64,000 bases of DNA from JBFWYO01 sp050186335 (GTDB lineage Bacteria; Pseudomonadota; Alphaproteobacteria; Bin65). This document shows, piece after piece, positions 41,808-48,996 of this stretch. Each line of letters begins with the position of its first letter. The first letter of the stretch is position 1. Where the stretch lies: positions 1 to 64,000 of the forward strand of contig JBFWYO010000003.1 of NCBI GenBank assembly GCA_050186335.1, written 5' to 3'. The position numbers and the translations under genes are program-made. The notes beneath the pieces are model-generated. The model worked only from the letters and a program-made list of their open reading frames with translations, ran no database searches and was not told the DNA's origin.

Positions 41808-42965
41808 ATGAGCGCGCGCGATCTTTCCGACAGCACCGCCGCAGACCAAGACATTTCCGCCGAGCGCCTGCCGGTGGCTGGCTTCGGCGGGCAGTTGATC
41901 GTCGGTATCTCGGTCAATAACGCCACCGGCATCACCGATCATGGTTACGAACTGCCTGATCTGTTGCGCGCGGCATACGAAGCCGAGCAGATGGGCTTCG
42001 ACGCCGTCTGGGTGCACGACGCGCCGTTCGGCCGGCGTACGCTGGCGGCGTTCGACCCGGTGACAGTGCTGGCTATGATCGCTGGCCGGACCAAACGGAT
42101 CCAGCTATGCACCGGTATCATCGTGCCGCAGTTCCGCAATCCGGTTTCGCTCGCGCTGCAATGGGCGTCGCTGTTCGAACTGGCCGAGGGCCGCGCGATC
42201 ATGGGTGTGGGTAGCGGCGCCGGCACGCCACGGCTGCAACAGCGCGCGTATACAGCGGTCGCAGCGCTGCGCCATGGCACAACACTCGATCCCGAACGTC
42301 TGTATCAACGGCGCGGCCCGCTGTTCGCTGAATGCCTGGCGGTTCTCCGTAAACTTTGGGCCGAGGACAAGGTTTCGTTCCAAGGCGAATTCTACCGCTT
42401 CGACGACGTTTCGCTGGGTCACGCGCGGCCGCGCAGCATGCCGCCGATCATTGTCGGCGCCGGAAATTATTTCCCGAAGCAGCCGGGTGCACCGGTTCAT
42501 CACGGCTGGCAGGAAAAGAACGCCGGCAAGTTCATGCCCGGGCCATACAAGCGCGTCGCAGAATTGGGCGACGGCTGGATCACGCCGCACGTGACGCCGG
42601 CGGAGTATGAAATGTTCTGGCGGCAGATCCAGGATCATGCCGACGTCGTCGTACCCGGCAAATCGATCGTCAAGGCCTTCAACTGCTTCGTCTACGTCGA
42701 CGACGATCCAGCTGCAGCGCGCGAAATGGTAAAAAAGCATCTTGGCGATTTTCACGGGCCGCCGATCTGGGACGACGTGGTCGAGCGCTGGGCGATCGCC
42801 GGCCCAGCCGCCCTGGTGGCCGCGCGGCTGCAGCAGTTCATCGACGTCGGCGTACGGATATTCCAGTTGGTCATCGGTTCGCCGGACCAGTTTGGCCAGA
42901 TGAAGCTAATCGCGGAGAAAGTGCTGCCGCTGCTGCGCGCAGCTTCGCAACACACGGTGGCATGA
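41808..42965 (+). CDS. LLM-class (luciferase-like) flavin/F420-dependent oxidoreductase
   Basis: A 385-residue TIM-barrel oxidoreductase of the bacterial luciferase-like family. Family features: GISVNNATGITDHGYELPDL at the start, EAEQMGFDAVWVHDAPF, RIQLCTGIIVPQFRNP and the phosphate-binding GRAIMGVGSGAG. Such enzymes use FMNH2 or reduced F420 as a hydride donor for monooxygenation or reduction. An F420:NADPH oxidoreductase-type gene lies three genes downstream, which favours F420. It is followed after 4 bases by the CoA ligase gene. The substrate is likely the acyl-CoA or free acid handled by that ligase. Confidence 0.82.
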   Translation: MSARDLSDSTAADQDISAERLPVAGFGGQLIVGISVNNATGITDHGYELPDLLRAAYEAEQMGFDAVWVHDAPFGRRTLAAFDPVTVLAMIAGRTKRIQLCTGIIVPQFRNPVSLALQWASLFELAEGRAIMGVGSGAGTPRLQQRAYTAVAALRHGTTLDPERLYQRRGPLFAECLAVLRKLWAEDKVSFQGEFYRFDDVSLGHARPRSMPPIIVGAGNYFPKQPGAPVHHGWQEKNAGKFMPGPYKRVAELGDGWITPHVTPAEYEMFWRQIQDHADVVVPGKSIVKAFNCFVYVDDDPAAAREMVKKHLGDFHGPPIWDDVVERWAIAGPAALVAARLQQFIDVGVRIFQLVIGSPDQFGQMKLIAEKVLPLLRAASQHTVA

Positions 42966-42969
42966 TACG

Positions 42970-44601
42970 ATGACGTTCTTGAAGAAATACAAGCCCTCCG
43001 GCACGGCGCACGATCCGACCGTGTTTTACGCGCTGCCGGAACTGCATTATCCGCAATCGCTCAACGCCACCCGAGCACTGCTCGACTCAGCACGGAGCTT
43101 CGGGCCGGCGCGGCCGGTGTTCTTTCATAACGGAAAGCCGATTACCGCCAGCGACGTACAGCGCGAAGTCCGACTCTACGCGCATGCAATTCGGCGCGGC
43201 GGTATCGCCGAGGGCGACCATGTGTTGCTGCGCCTGGATGATGGACCGGAACTCGTCTTCGCGATCCTTGCAGTGATCGCGATCGGCGCGGTGGTAGTGC
43301 CGACCTATACGCAACTGCGCGCGGCCGATCTGATTTACCGGGTGAACGATGCCGCCATCACTGCCGTCATCGTCGCCAGCGACTTGATCGACGAAATCCG
43401 TCCGGTCGTCGAAGCGTGTCCCAGTCTGCGCCAGTTGATCTGCACGCAAAGGGATTCGCATGCGCAATTTCAAGCGTTGTGCGACCTGCTGCCGAGTGAC
43501 GAATCGGATATCGAGTTTGCGACGACGGAGAAGGATCGCGTCGCCTTAATTCTTTATACGTCGGGCAGCAGCGGAAAACCCAAAGGCACGTTGCATAGCC
43601 ATGCCGACCTGCTTGCCATATGCGACAGCTTCTTCCGATATTGCCTGAGCCCAGCCCCCGGCGACGTCCTGGCCTCGCCGGCCGCGATCCCGTTCGCGCT
43701 CGGCTTCGGCGCATTCGTACTCTATCCGCTCCGTCTGGGTGCGACCGCCGTGTTGCTGGCGGACAAATCAGCCGAAGCGCTGCTCGACGCCGCCAGTGCG
43801 CACGACGTTTCGATCATTTTCGGCGTATCAACATATTATAATCGGCTGAGCCGCGTGTTACGCGAACGCGGAACCAAGCTGCCTGCGCTGCGCAAATGTA
43901 TATGCGCAGGCGAGCCGCTGCCCGAGCGTATCGAAACCGCGTGGCAGCAGGCGAGTGGATTGCCGCTCGAACAGGTGCTCGGGACCACCGAGCTGTTGCA
44001 CGCATTCATCGGTCTGCGCGAGGGCATCGACCGGCCGCGCCGAGGCGCCATCGGCCGCGCGATACCTGGCTATGAGGTGACCTTGCGCGATCCGGCCAGC
44101 TTCAGAGAGGTCGCGCCCGGCGAGAACGGCATTTTGTGCGCGCGCGGGCCTACGGGCACGCAGTATCTCAACAACCCGAACGCGCAGGCGGGTGCGGTGC
44201 GCGACGGCTGGTCGATCTTCCAGGATCTCTGTTTTGCCGATCACGACGGATACATTCACCACGTCGGCCGCGCCGACGAGATGATCGTTTCGGCCGGCCA
44301 TTCGATTTCTCCGGTCGAAGTCGAGCAGGTACTGCTGGAGCATCCGGCCGTGTGCGAATGCGCCTGCATCGCGGCACCCGACCCGATCGGCGAGCGACCG
44401 CACATCGTTAAGGCTTTCGTCGTGCTGGTGCCGGAGGCCGCGCCGTCCGAGGCGTTGAAGCTAGATCTGCAAGCATACTTCAAACGCTCGGCGGCGCCCT
44501 ACAAGTATCCGCGCGAAATCGAATTCGTGCCGCAATTGCCGAAAACCATAAACGGCAAGATTCTGCGCGCGCACCTACGCGCGCTTTCCATGCGTGCTTG
44601 A
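42970..44601 (+). CDS. Benzoate/2-aminobenzoate-type aryl-CoA ligase
   Basis: A 543-residue adenylate-forming enzyme activating an acid to its CoA thioester. The ATP motif is ALILYTSGSSGKPKGTLHSH (P-loop), later VLGTTELLHAFIG, and GRADEMIVSAGHSISPVEVE; the C-terminal catalytic Lys is in LPKTINGKILRAHL. The GTTELLHAFIG...PGYEVTL pattern is that of benzoate-CoA and 2-aminobenzoate-CoA ligases rather than fatty acyl-CoA ligases. Spacing of 4 bases from the oxidoreductase indicates one transcript. The acid accepted is unknown. Confidence 0.85.
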   Translation: MTFLKKYKPSGTAHDPTVFYALPELHYPQSLNATRALLDSARSFGPARPVFFHNGKPITASDVQREVRLYAHAIRRGGIAEGDHVLLRLDDGPELVFAILAVIAIGAVVVPTYTQLRAADLIYRVNDAAITAVIVASDLIDEIRPVVEACPSLRQLICTQRDSHAQFQALCDLLPSDESDIEFATTEKDRVALILYTSGSSGKPKGTLHSHADLLAICDSFFRYCLSPAPGDVLASPAAIPFALGFGAFVLYPLRLGATAVLLADKSAEALLDAASAHDVSIIFGVSTYYNRLSRVLRERGTKLPALRKCICAGEPLPERIETAWQQASGLPLEQVLGTTELLHAFIGLREGIDRPRRGAIGRAIPGYEVTLRDPASFREVAPGENGILCARGPTGTQYLNNPNAQAGAVRDGWSIFQDLCFADHDGYIHHVGRADEMIVSAGHSISPVEVEQVLLEHPAVCECACIAAPDPIGERPHIVKAFVVLVPEAAPSEALKLDLQAYFKRSAAPYKYPREIEFVPQLPKTINGKILRAHLRALSMRA

Positions 44602-44631
44602 TCCGAAACGAACAAAGAAGGAGTCGCATCG

Positions 44632-45795
44632 ATGCGCGGTATCACATCAATGATCGGTTTTGTGCCCCTGATGATTGCGTCCATCGCGCAATCGCAAGAG
44701 GTGAAGATCGGCTTTTTGAGCACGTTTTCCGGCCCGCCGGCGGCTATCGGCCAGGACATGAAAAACGCCTGGGATCTGGGCATCGAGCACCTGGGCGGCA
44801 AACTGGGCGGGCTGACGCCGACCGTGTTGGTGGGCGATGACCAGACCAAATCCGAAGTCGGAATCAGCGTGATCGACAAATGGCTGAACCAGGACAAGGT
44901 CGATTTCGTGGTCGGCCCGATTTGGTCGAACGTGCTGATGGCCATCAAGGATCCAATTATTCGAGCCGGCAAGATCATCATCAATCCGATAGCCGGGGCC
45001 ACGCCGATGTCGTCGACTAAATGCAGCCCAAATCATTTTTCCACCTCATGGAACGCGGAATCGTGGTCGGAGGCGGCTGGCGAAATGGCCAATGTGGACG
45101 GCATCCAGAAAGTTTTCTTCCTGGCGCCCAACTATCAGGCCGGCAAGGACATGCGCACGGGCTTCGCCCGCACATTCAAAGGCCAGGTTGTCGGTGAGAT
45201 TTTTTTCAAGCTCAACAACACCGATTTTCAAGCCGAGCTATCCGAAGTGCGCGCGGCCAAGCCGCAGGCAGTGTTCTTTTTCGGGCCGGGCGGTATGGGC
45301 GTGTCCTTCTTCAAGCAATGGGCCGCGTCGGGCATCAGCAAAGACGTCAAGCTCTACTCGGTTTCGACCGTGGATTTCGTCACCCTAGGCGGTATCGGCG
45401 ACGGCGCCGCCGGCACGTTCTTCCCAACGCCGTTCGATCATGAAGGAAAGAATCCGGTGGCGGTCCGGTTCGTGCGCGATTTCGTTGCCAAGTACAAGCG
45501 CACGCCGTCGCACTACGCGGCGCCTACGTATGACGCGACGATCGTGCTCGATCACGCGATCAAGGCAGTCAACGGCGATCTGCGCAAAACTAAAGAAATG
45601 ATCCTGGCCACGCGCGCGCTCAAGACGGAATGGACACGTGGCGCCGTGATCTTCAACACCAATCAGATCCCGATTCAGAATTGGTACAAGCAGACCGTCG
45701 TGTTGACGGACGGCAAGCCGGACATCAAGACACAAGGAATCATCTTCACGGCGCGTAAGGACAGCTATTACCATACCTGCAAGATGCCGTTCTGA
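44632..45795 (+). CDS. Branched-chain amino acid/aromatic-acid-type ABC substrate-binding protein
   Basis: A 387-residue Leu/Ile/Val-type periplasmic binding protein with a GAAGGAG ribosome site and a short signal peptide (to about SIAQSQ). The mature start EVKIGFLSTFSGPPAAIGQDM is the LivK pattern. VDFVVGPIWSNVLMAI and KVFFLAPNYQAGKDM form the cleft. Homologues beside aryl-CoA ligase genes typically bind aromatic acids such as benzoates and cinnamates. The permease and ATPase genes (livHMGF type) are absent from the cassette, so it must use a transporter encoded elsewhere. Confidence 0.85.
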   Translation: MRGITSMIGFVPLMIASIAQSQEVKIGFLSTFSGPPAAIGQDMKNAWDLGIEHLGGKLGGLTPTVLVGDDQTKSEVGISVIDKWLNQDKVDFVVGPIWSNVLMAIKDPIIRAGKIIINPIAGATPMSSTKCSPNHFSTSWNAESWSEAAGEMANVDGIQKVFFLAPNYQAGKDMRTGFARTFKGQVVGEIFFKLNNTDFQAELSEVRAAKPQAVFFFGPGGMGVSFFKQWAASGISKDVKLYSVSTVDFVTLGGIGDGAAGTFFPTPFDHEGKNPVAVRFVRDFVAKYKRTPSHYAAPTYDATIVLDHAIKAVNGDLRKTKEMILATRALKTEWTRGAVIFNTNQIPIQNWYKQTVVLTDGKPDIKTQGIIFTARKDSYYHTCKMPF

Positions 45796-45811
45796 CGCGA
45801 GAGCCGGCACT

Positions 45812-46489
45812 ATGACAACGCGCGCCACGTTGGCCGTTCTCGGTGGCACCGGCAGCGAAGGCGGCGGGTTGGCGCTGCGCTTTGCCGCCGCCGGATATCC
45901 CGTGGTGATCGGTTCGCGCGATGCGATCCGCGCGGCCGACGCGGCTGACGCCATCAACCGGCGGCTCGGCACGCGATTCGCGCGCGGTGGAACCAACGAA
46001 ACGGCTGCTTCATTGGGCGCGATCGTAATCCTGGCCGTGCCGTTCGCCGCGCAACTGGCTACTCTCGAGCGGGTACGCCCGCACTTGGCAGGCAAGATTC
46101 TGGTCGATGTCACCGTACCGTTGGTGCCGCCCAAGATCAGCCGCGTTCATCTGCCGCCCGAACAATCGGCGGTTGTCGCGGCGCAAACGCTGCTTGGGTC
46201 CACAACGCGAGTCGTGGCGGCGTTTCAGAACGTGTCGGCGCATCAGTTGGCGGCGATTGAGCACGTTGTGGACTGCGATGTGCTGGTGTGCGGCGACGAC
46301 AAAGATGCGCGCGAGACCGTCGTCCGACTGGCGCAGGATGCCAGCATGCGCGCCTGCCATGCCGGCCCGCTGATCAACGCTGTCGCCGCCGAAGCGCTGA
46401 CATCTGTCTTGCTCTTCATGAACCGGCACTACAAATCCGCCGGCACAGGCATCCGCATTACCGGACTGGACGGCGGCGTAACGAGTTAA
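45812..46489 (+). CDS. npdG: NADPH-dependent F420 reductase-family protein
   Basis: A 225-residue Rossmann protein of the F420:NADPH oxidoreductase (NpdG/Fno) family, which passes hydride between NADPH and coenzyme F420. The NADP site is AVLGGTGSEGGGLALRFAA followed by VIGSRD. Further family segments are IVILAVPFAAQ, KILVDVTVPLVPP, AAFQNVSAHQL, DVLVCGDDKDAR and the C-terminal KSAGTGIRITGLD. It is 16 bases after the binding-protein gene and last in the cassette operon. Pairing with an LLM oxidoreductase makes F420 supply its likely job. No F420 biosynthesis genes are in the window. Confidence 0.82.
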   Translation: MTTRATLAVLGGTGSEGGGLALRFAAAGYPVVIGSRDAIRAADAADAINRRLGTRFARGGTNETAASLGAIVILAVPFAAQLATLERVRPHLAGKILVDVTVPLVPPKISRVHLPPEQSAVVAAQTLLGSTTRVVAAFQNVSAHQLAAIEHVVDCDVLVCGDDKDARETVVRLAQDASMRACHAGPLINAVAAEALTSVLLFMNRHYKSAGTGIRITGLDGGVTS

Positions 46490-46497
46490 CCGTGAAT

Positions 46498-46599
46498 CGG
46501 CGCGGCCTGTACAGCGCGGCTGGAGCGGGTGAAGGGAATCGAACCCTCGTCGTAAGCTTGGGAAGCTTCTGCTCTGCCATTGAGCTACACCCGCATGCC
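46498..46599. repeat. 102-bp direct repeat, right copy (contains tRNA-Gly)
   Basis: Exact duplicate of 40449-40550, 6,049 bases away and in the same orientation. It starts 9 bases after the stop codon of the F420 reductase gene. Divergence begins abruptly on the 3' side and gradually on the promoter side. Confidence 0.95.
46521..46594 (-). tRNA. tRNA-Gly (anticodon CCC), copy 2
   Basis: Identical 74-nt copy of the tRNA at 40472-40545, with encoded CCA and its own promoter. Both copies look functional. Two complete identical copies bracketing five genes are unusual. Confidence 0.95.
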
Positions 46600-46618
46600 G
46601 GGCCGTTCGGCGTTCCGA

Positions 46619-46647
46619 TGATTACCTGCCGCCGCCGCCCGGCGCAA
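46619..46647 (-). promoter_or_regulatory. Promoter of tRNA-Gly copy 2
   Basis: TTGCGC and TAATCA on the minus strand with 17-base spacing, as at copy 1. The spacer differs at several bases while the hexamers are unchanged, as expected of a maintained promoter. Confidence 0.65.
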
Positions 46648-46820
46648 GGCCCGGGGCCTGGGCCGCGGGCGCGCGCAAATCACCGACAAGCCGCGCCGAA
46701 TAACAGTAAAGTGATTCGCCCGAAGCGGCTTGCAGCCTAGATTTGCCTGAGGTCTGGCGGATTTCGGGCCGGCTTGGCCCTTCGCGGCGCGACAACGGGC
46801 GGGACAACGGAGATTCTTGC

Positions 46821-47786
46821 ATGAATATGGCGATCGAAGCGTTGCGCGCCAAGACGCCCGGGTTGGACCGGCGTAAATTCCAGCATCCCGACGTTACGGC
46901 GAAGGGCGAGCGGCGCGCGGAAGTCGCGCTGCGGAACTTGGCGACGCTGTGGATCAATACCGGCACGCTGTGCAATTTGACCTGCACGAACTGCTACATG
47001 GAATCGAGCCCGACAAACGACCGTCTGGTCTATATCGGCGCCGCCGAAGTGGCATCATATCTGGACGAAATCGCGGCGCTCCACCTCGGCACGCGCGAGA
47101 TCGGCTTCACCGGCGGCGAGCCGTTCATGAACCCCGATCTGTGCGCCATGCTGGATGACGCGTTGACGCGCGGCTTCGAGGTGCTGGTGCTGACCAACGC
47201 CATGAAGCCGATGCAGCACCGGCAGAGCGAACTCCTGCGCCTGCGCGAGAAATTCGGCGCGCGCCTGAAGTTGCGCGTCTCGGTCGATCACTACACGCCG
47301 GCCTGGCACGAGATGGAGCGCGGCGCCCGCAGCTGGGCGCCGATGCTGGCGGGGCTGAAATTCCTCGCCGACAACGGATTCAACGTCGCCGCCGCGGGCC
47401 GCACCTGCTGGAGCGAGGGCGAGGCGCAGTTGCGCGCCGGATACCGGCGGCTGTTTGCGGAGCATGCGATCGAAATCGACGTCGAAGATCCGAACCGACT
47501 GGTGCTGTTTCCGGAAATGGATGCGAGCCTCGATGTGCCTGAGATCACCACCGCCTGCTGGGATATCCTGAAAGTGGATCCGGACAGCATGATGTGCGCG
47601 TCCCAGCGCATGATCGTCAAACGCAGGGGCGACGCGCGGCCGAGCGTGATGCCGTGCACGCTGCTGCCGTACGACCGGCAGTTCGACATGGGATCGAGCT
47701 TGGCCGACGCGCAAACCCCGGTGAAGCTGAACCATCCGCATTGCGCGCGCTTTTGCGTCCTGGGCGGCGGCAGCTGCAGCGCGTGA
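46821..47786 (+). CDS. Radical SAM protein with C-terminal cysteine-rich region
   Basis: A 321-residue radical SAM enzyme. The [4Fe-4S] motif is C51-x3-C55-x2-C58 in GTLCNLTCTNCYME. The SAM-binding GGEP follows in IGFTGGEPFMNP, and VLTNAMKPM and LRVSVDHY mark later strands of the barrel. The C-terminus holds more Cys (TACWDI, MMCASQ, VMPCTL, HPHCARFCVLGGGSCSA), enough for an auxiliary cluster as in SPASM/twitch enzymes. The reaction is unknown. It is 26 bases before the calcineurin-fold gene, so both are probably one operon. A GGAG ribosome site precedes the ATG. Confidence 0.8.
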   Translation: MNMAIEALRAKTPGLDRRKFQHPDVTAKGERRAEVALRNLATLWINTGTLCNLTCTNCYMESSPTNDRLVYIGAAEVASYLDEIAALHLGTREIGFTGGEPFMNPDLCAMLDDALTRGFEVLVLTNAMKPMQHRQSELLRLREKFGARLKLRVSVDHYTPAWHEMERGARSWAPMLAGLKFLADNGFNVAAAGRTCWSEGEAQLRAGYRRLFAEHAIEIDVEDPNRLVLFPEMDASLDVPEITTACWDILKVDPDSMMCASQRMIVKRRGDARPSVMPCTLLPYDRQFDMGSSLADAQTPVKLNHPHCARFCVLGGGSCSA

Positions 47787-47812
47787 CCTGAGCGCCGAGG
47801 ACGGAGCGCCGC

Positions 47813-48700
47813 ATGGCCGAATGCCTGGATCTGGGCGAGATCGACCGGCCGCTGCTGTTGTGCGGCGGGCCGTACGGCAATCTCGAGGCCACCGTGGCGC
47901 TGCTCGCGGCCGCGGCGCAACGCGGCTTCACCGCCGATCGCATTATTTGTACCGGCGACGTCGTCGCCTATTGCGCCGATCCGATCGCGACGGTGGACGA
48001 AGTCCGGCGCAGCGCCATGCATGTGGTGATGGGCAACGTCGAAGAATCGCTCGGGGCCGAGCGCGACGATTGCGGCTGCGGCTTCACCGAGGGCAGCCCG
48101 TGCGACGTGCTGGCGGTCGAATGGTACGAGTACGCCAACCGGCGCATCGGCCCCGCCGCGCGCGCGTGGATGCGCGGCCTGCCGCGGCGCATCGAGTTCC
48201 AAATGGCCGGGCGGCGGCTGGCGGTCATCCACGGCGGCGTGCGCCAGATCAACCGGTTCATTTTCGCTTCGACCCCGGCCGCGCATAAGCGCGGCGAAAT
48301 CGACACCGTCGGCTGCGACGGCATCGTCGCCGGCCATTGCGGCCTGCCTTTCACCCAAGAGATTGACGGTGCGCTGTGGCACAACGCCGGGGTCATCGGC
48401 ATGCCGGCCAACGACGGTACGCCGCGCGGCTGGTTCAGCGTGCTGACGCCCGACGCTGGACGGGTTCGTATCGAACATGTGCCGCTGGTGTACGATCACG
48501 GCACCGCGGCGGCCAAGATGCGCGCGCGCGGCCTGCCGACGACCTATGCCGCAACGCTCGAGACCGGCCTGTGGCCGGCGGTGGATTTTCTGCCGCCGGC
48601 TGAAGCCGCGACGCGCGGCCGCCGCCTGTCGCCCGTCGCGACCGCTTGGCCGATGGCGGGTGCCATGCCTGCCGCCGATACGGCGACTGGCCACGCCTAG
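47813..48700 (+). CDS. Calcineurin-fold protein with degenerate metal motifs
   Basis: A 295-residue relative of metallophosphoesterases. The overall order is kept: CTGDVVAYCADP is the G-D motif, VMGNVEESLG corresponds to G-N-H-D, AVIHGGVRQINRF supplies a His, and IVAGHCGLPF corresponds to G-H-T-H. The first motif, normally D-x-H-G-N, reads GGPYGNLEA near residues 18-25, so both ligands are lost; the His of GNHD and the second His of GHTH are also replaced. Cys residues are frequent (CGCGF, CDVLA). Binding of two metals in the standard way is unlikely. I recall related proteins with a GGPYSN motif but no known activity. It is paired with the radical SAM gene. Confidence 0.7.
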   Translation: MAECLDLGEIDRPLLLCGGPYGNLEATVALLAAAAQRGFTADRIICTGDVVAYCADPIATVDEVRRSAMHVVMGNVEESLGAERDDCGCGFTEGSPCDVLAVEWYEYANRRIGPAARAWMRGLPRRIEFQMAGRRLAVIHGGVRQINRFIFASTPAAHKRGEIDTVGCDGIVAGHCGLPFTQEIDGALWHNAGVIGMPANDGTPRGWFSVLTPDAGRVRIEHVPLVYDHGTAAAKMRARGLPTTYAATLETGLWPAVDFLPPAEAATRGRRLSPVATAWPMAGAMPAADTATGHA

Positions 48701-48715
48701 TCGCGGCTGAAACTT

Positions 48716-48860
48716 TCAAGCATATATTACGTATAATAGCGCTAATTAACTATATACTTTGAGGGGCGCGCATTTCCTCGCTTTAACGCAAAAATGCGGG
48801 TGCAAATCCGGTAAAATTATCTTAAATTATCGATTGAAAAGATTAACATTTGGCTGGGCG
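48716..48860. promoter_or_regulatory. AT-rich leader upstream of the OmpA-family gene
   Basis: About 145 bases of strikingly AT-rich sequence in a GC-rich genome, including a perfect TATAAT at 48732-48737 with only a weak -35 in front (GAAACT). It is part of a 296-base gap without a convincing gene. It may hold the promoter and a long 5' leader of the OmpA-family gene, which starts 260 bases on. Confidence 0.4.
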
Positions 48861-48996
48861 ATACCGCCCGGCGCGGCCGATCCGGCAACGCGACCTAGGC
48901 GAGTCAAAGCGGGCTGTACCGGCTTTGCAGCGATCCGCCGGGACTGAACGCCGAGACCGGGATTAGCAAGGCTGTTCGACGATTTGGGGGTCGACC

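Noticed and set aside
40546..46520. Integrase, transposase or excisionase for the tRNA-bounded cassette
   Set aside because: None of the five genes is recombination-related, and the gaps are too small to hide one. The region is therefore described as a cassette, not as a proven mobile element.
48759..48947. A 62-codon open frame in the AT-rich leader before the OmpA-family gene
   Set aside because: It starts at TTG, has no clear ribosome site, and shifts from AT-rich to GC-rich sequence without any recognisable protein character.
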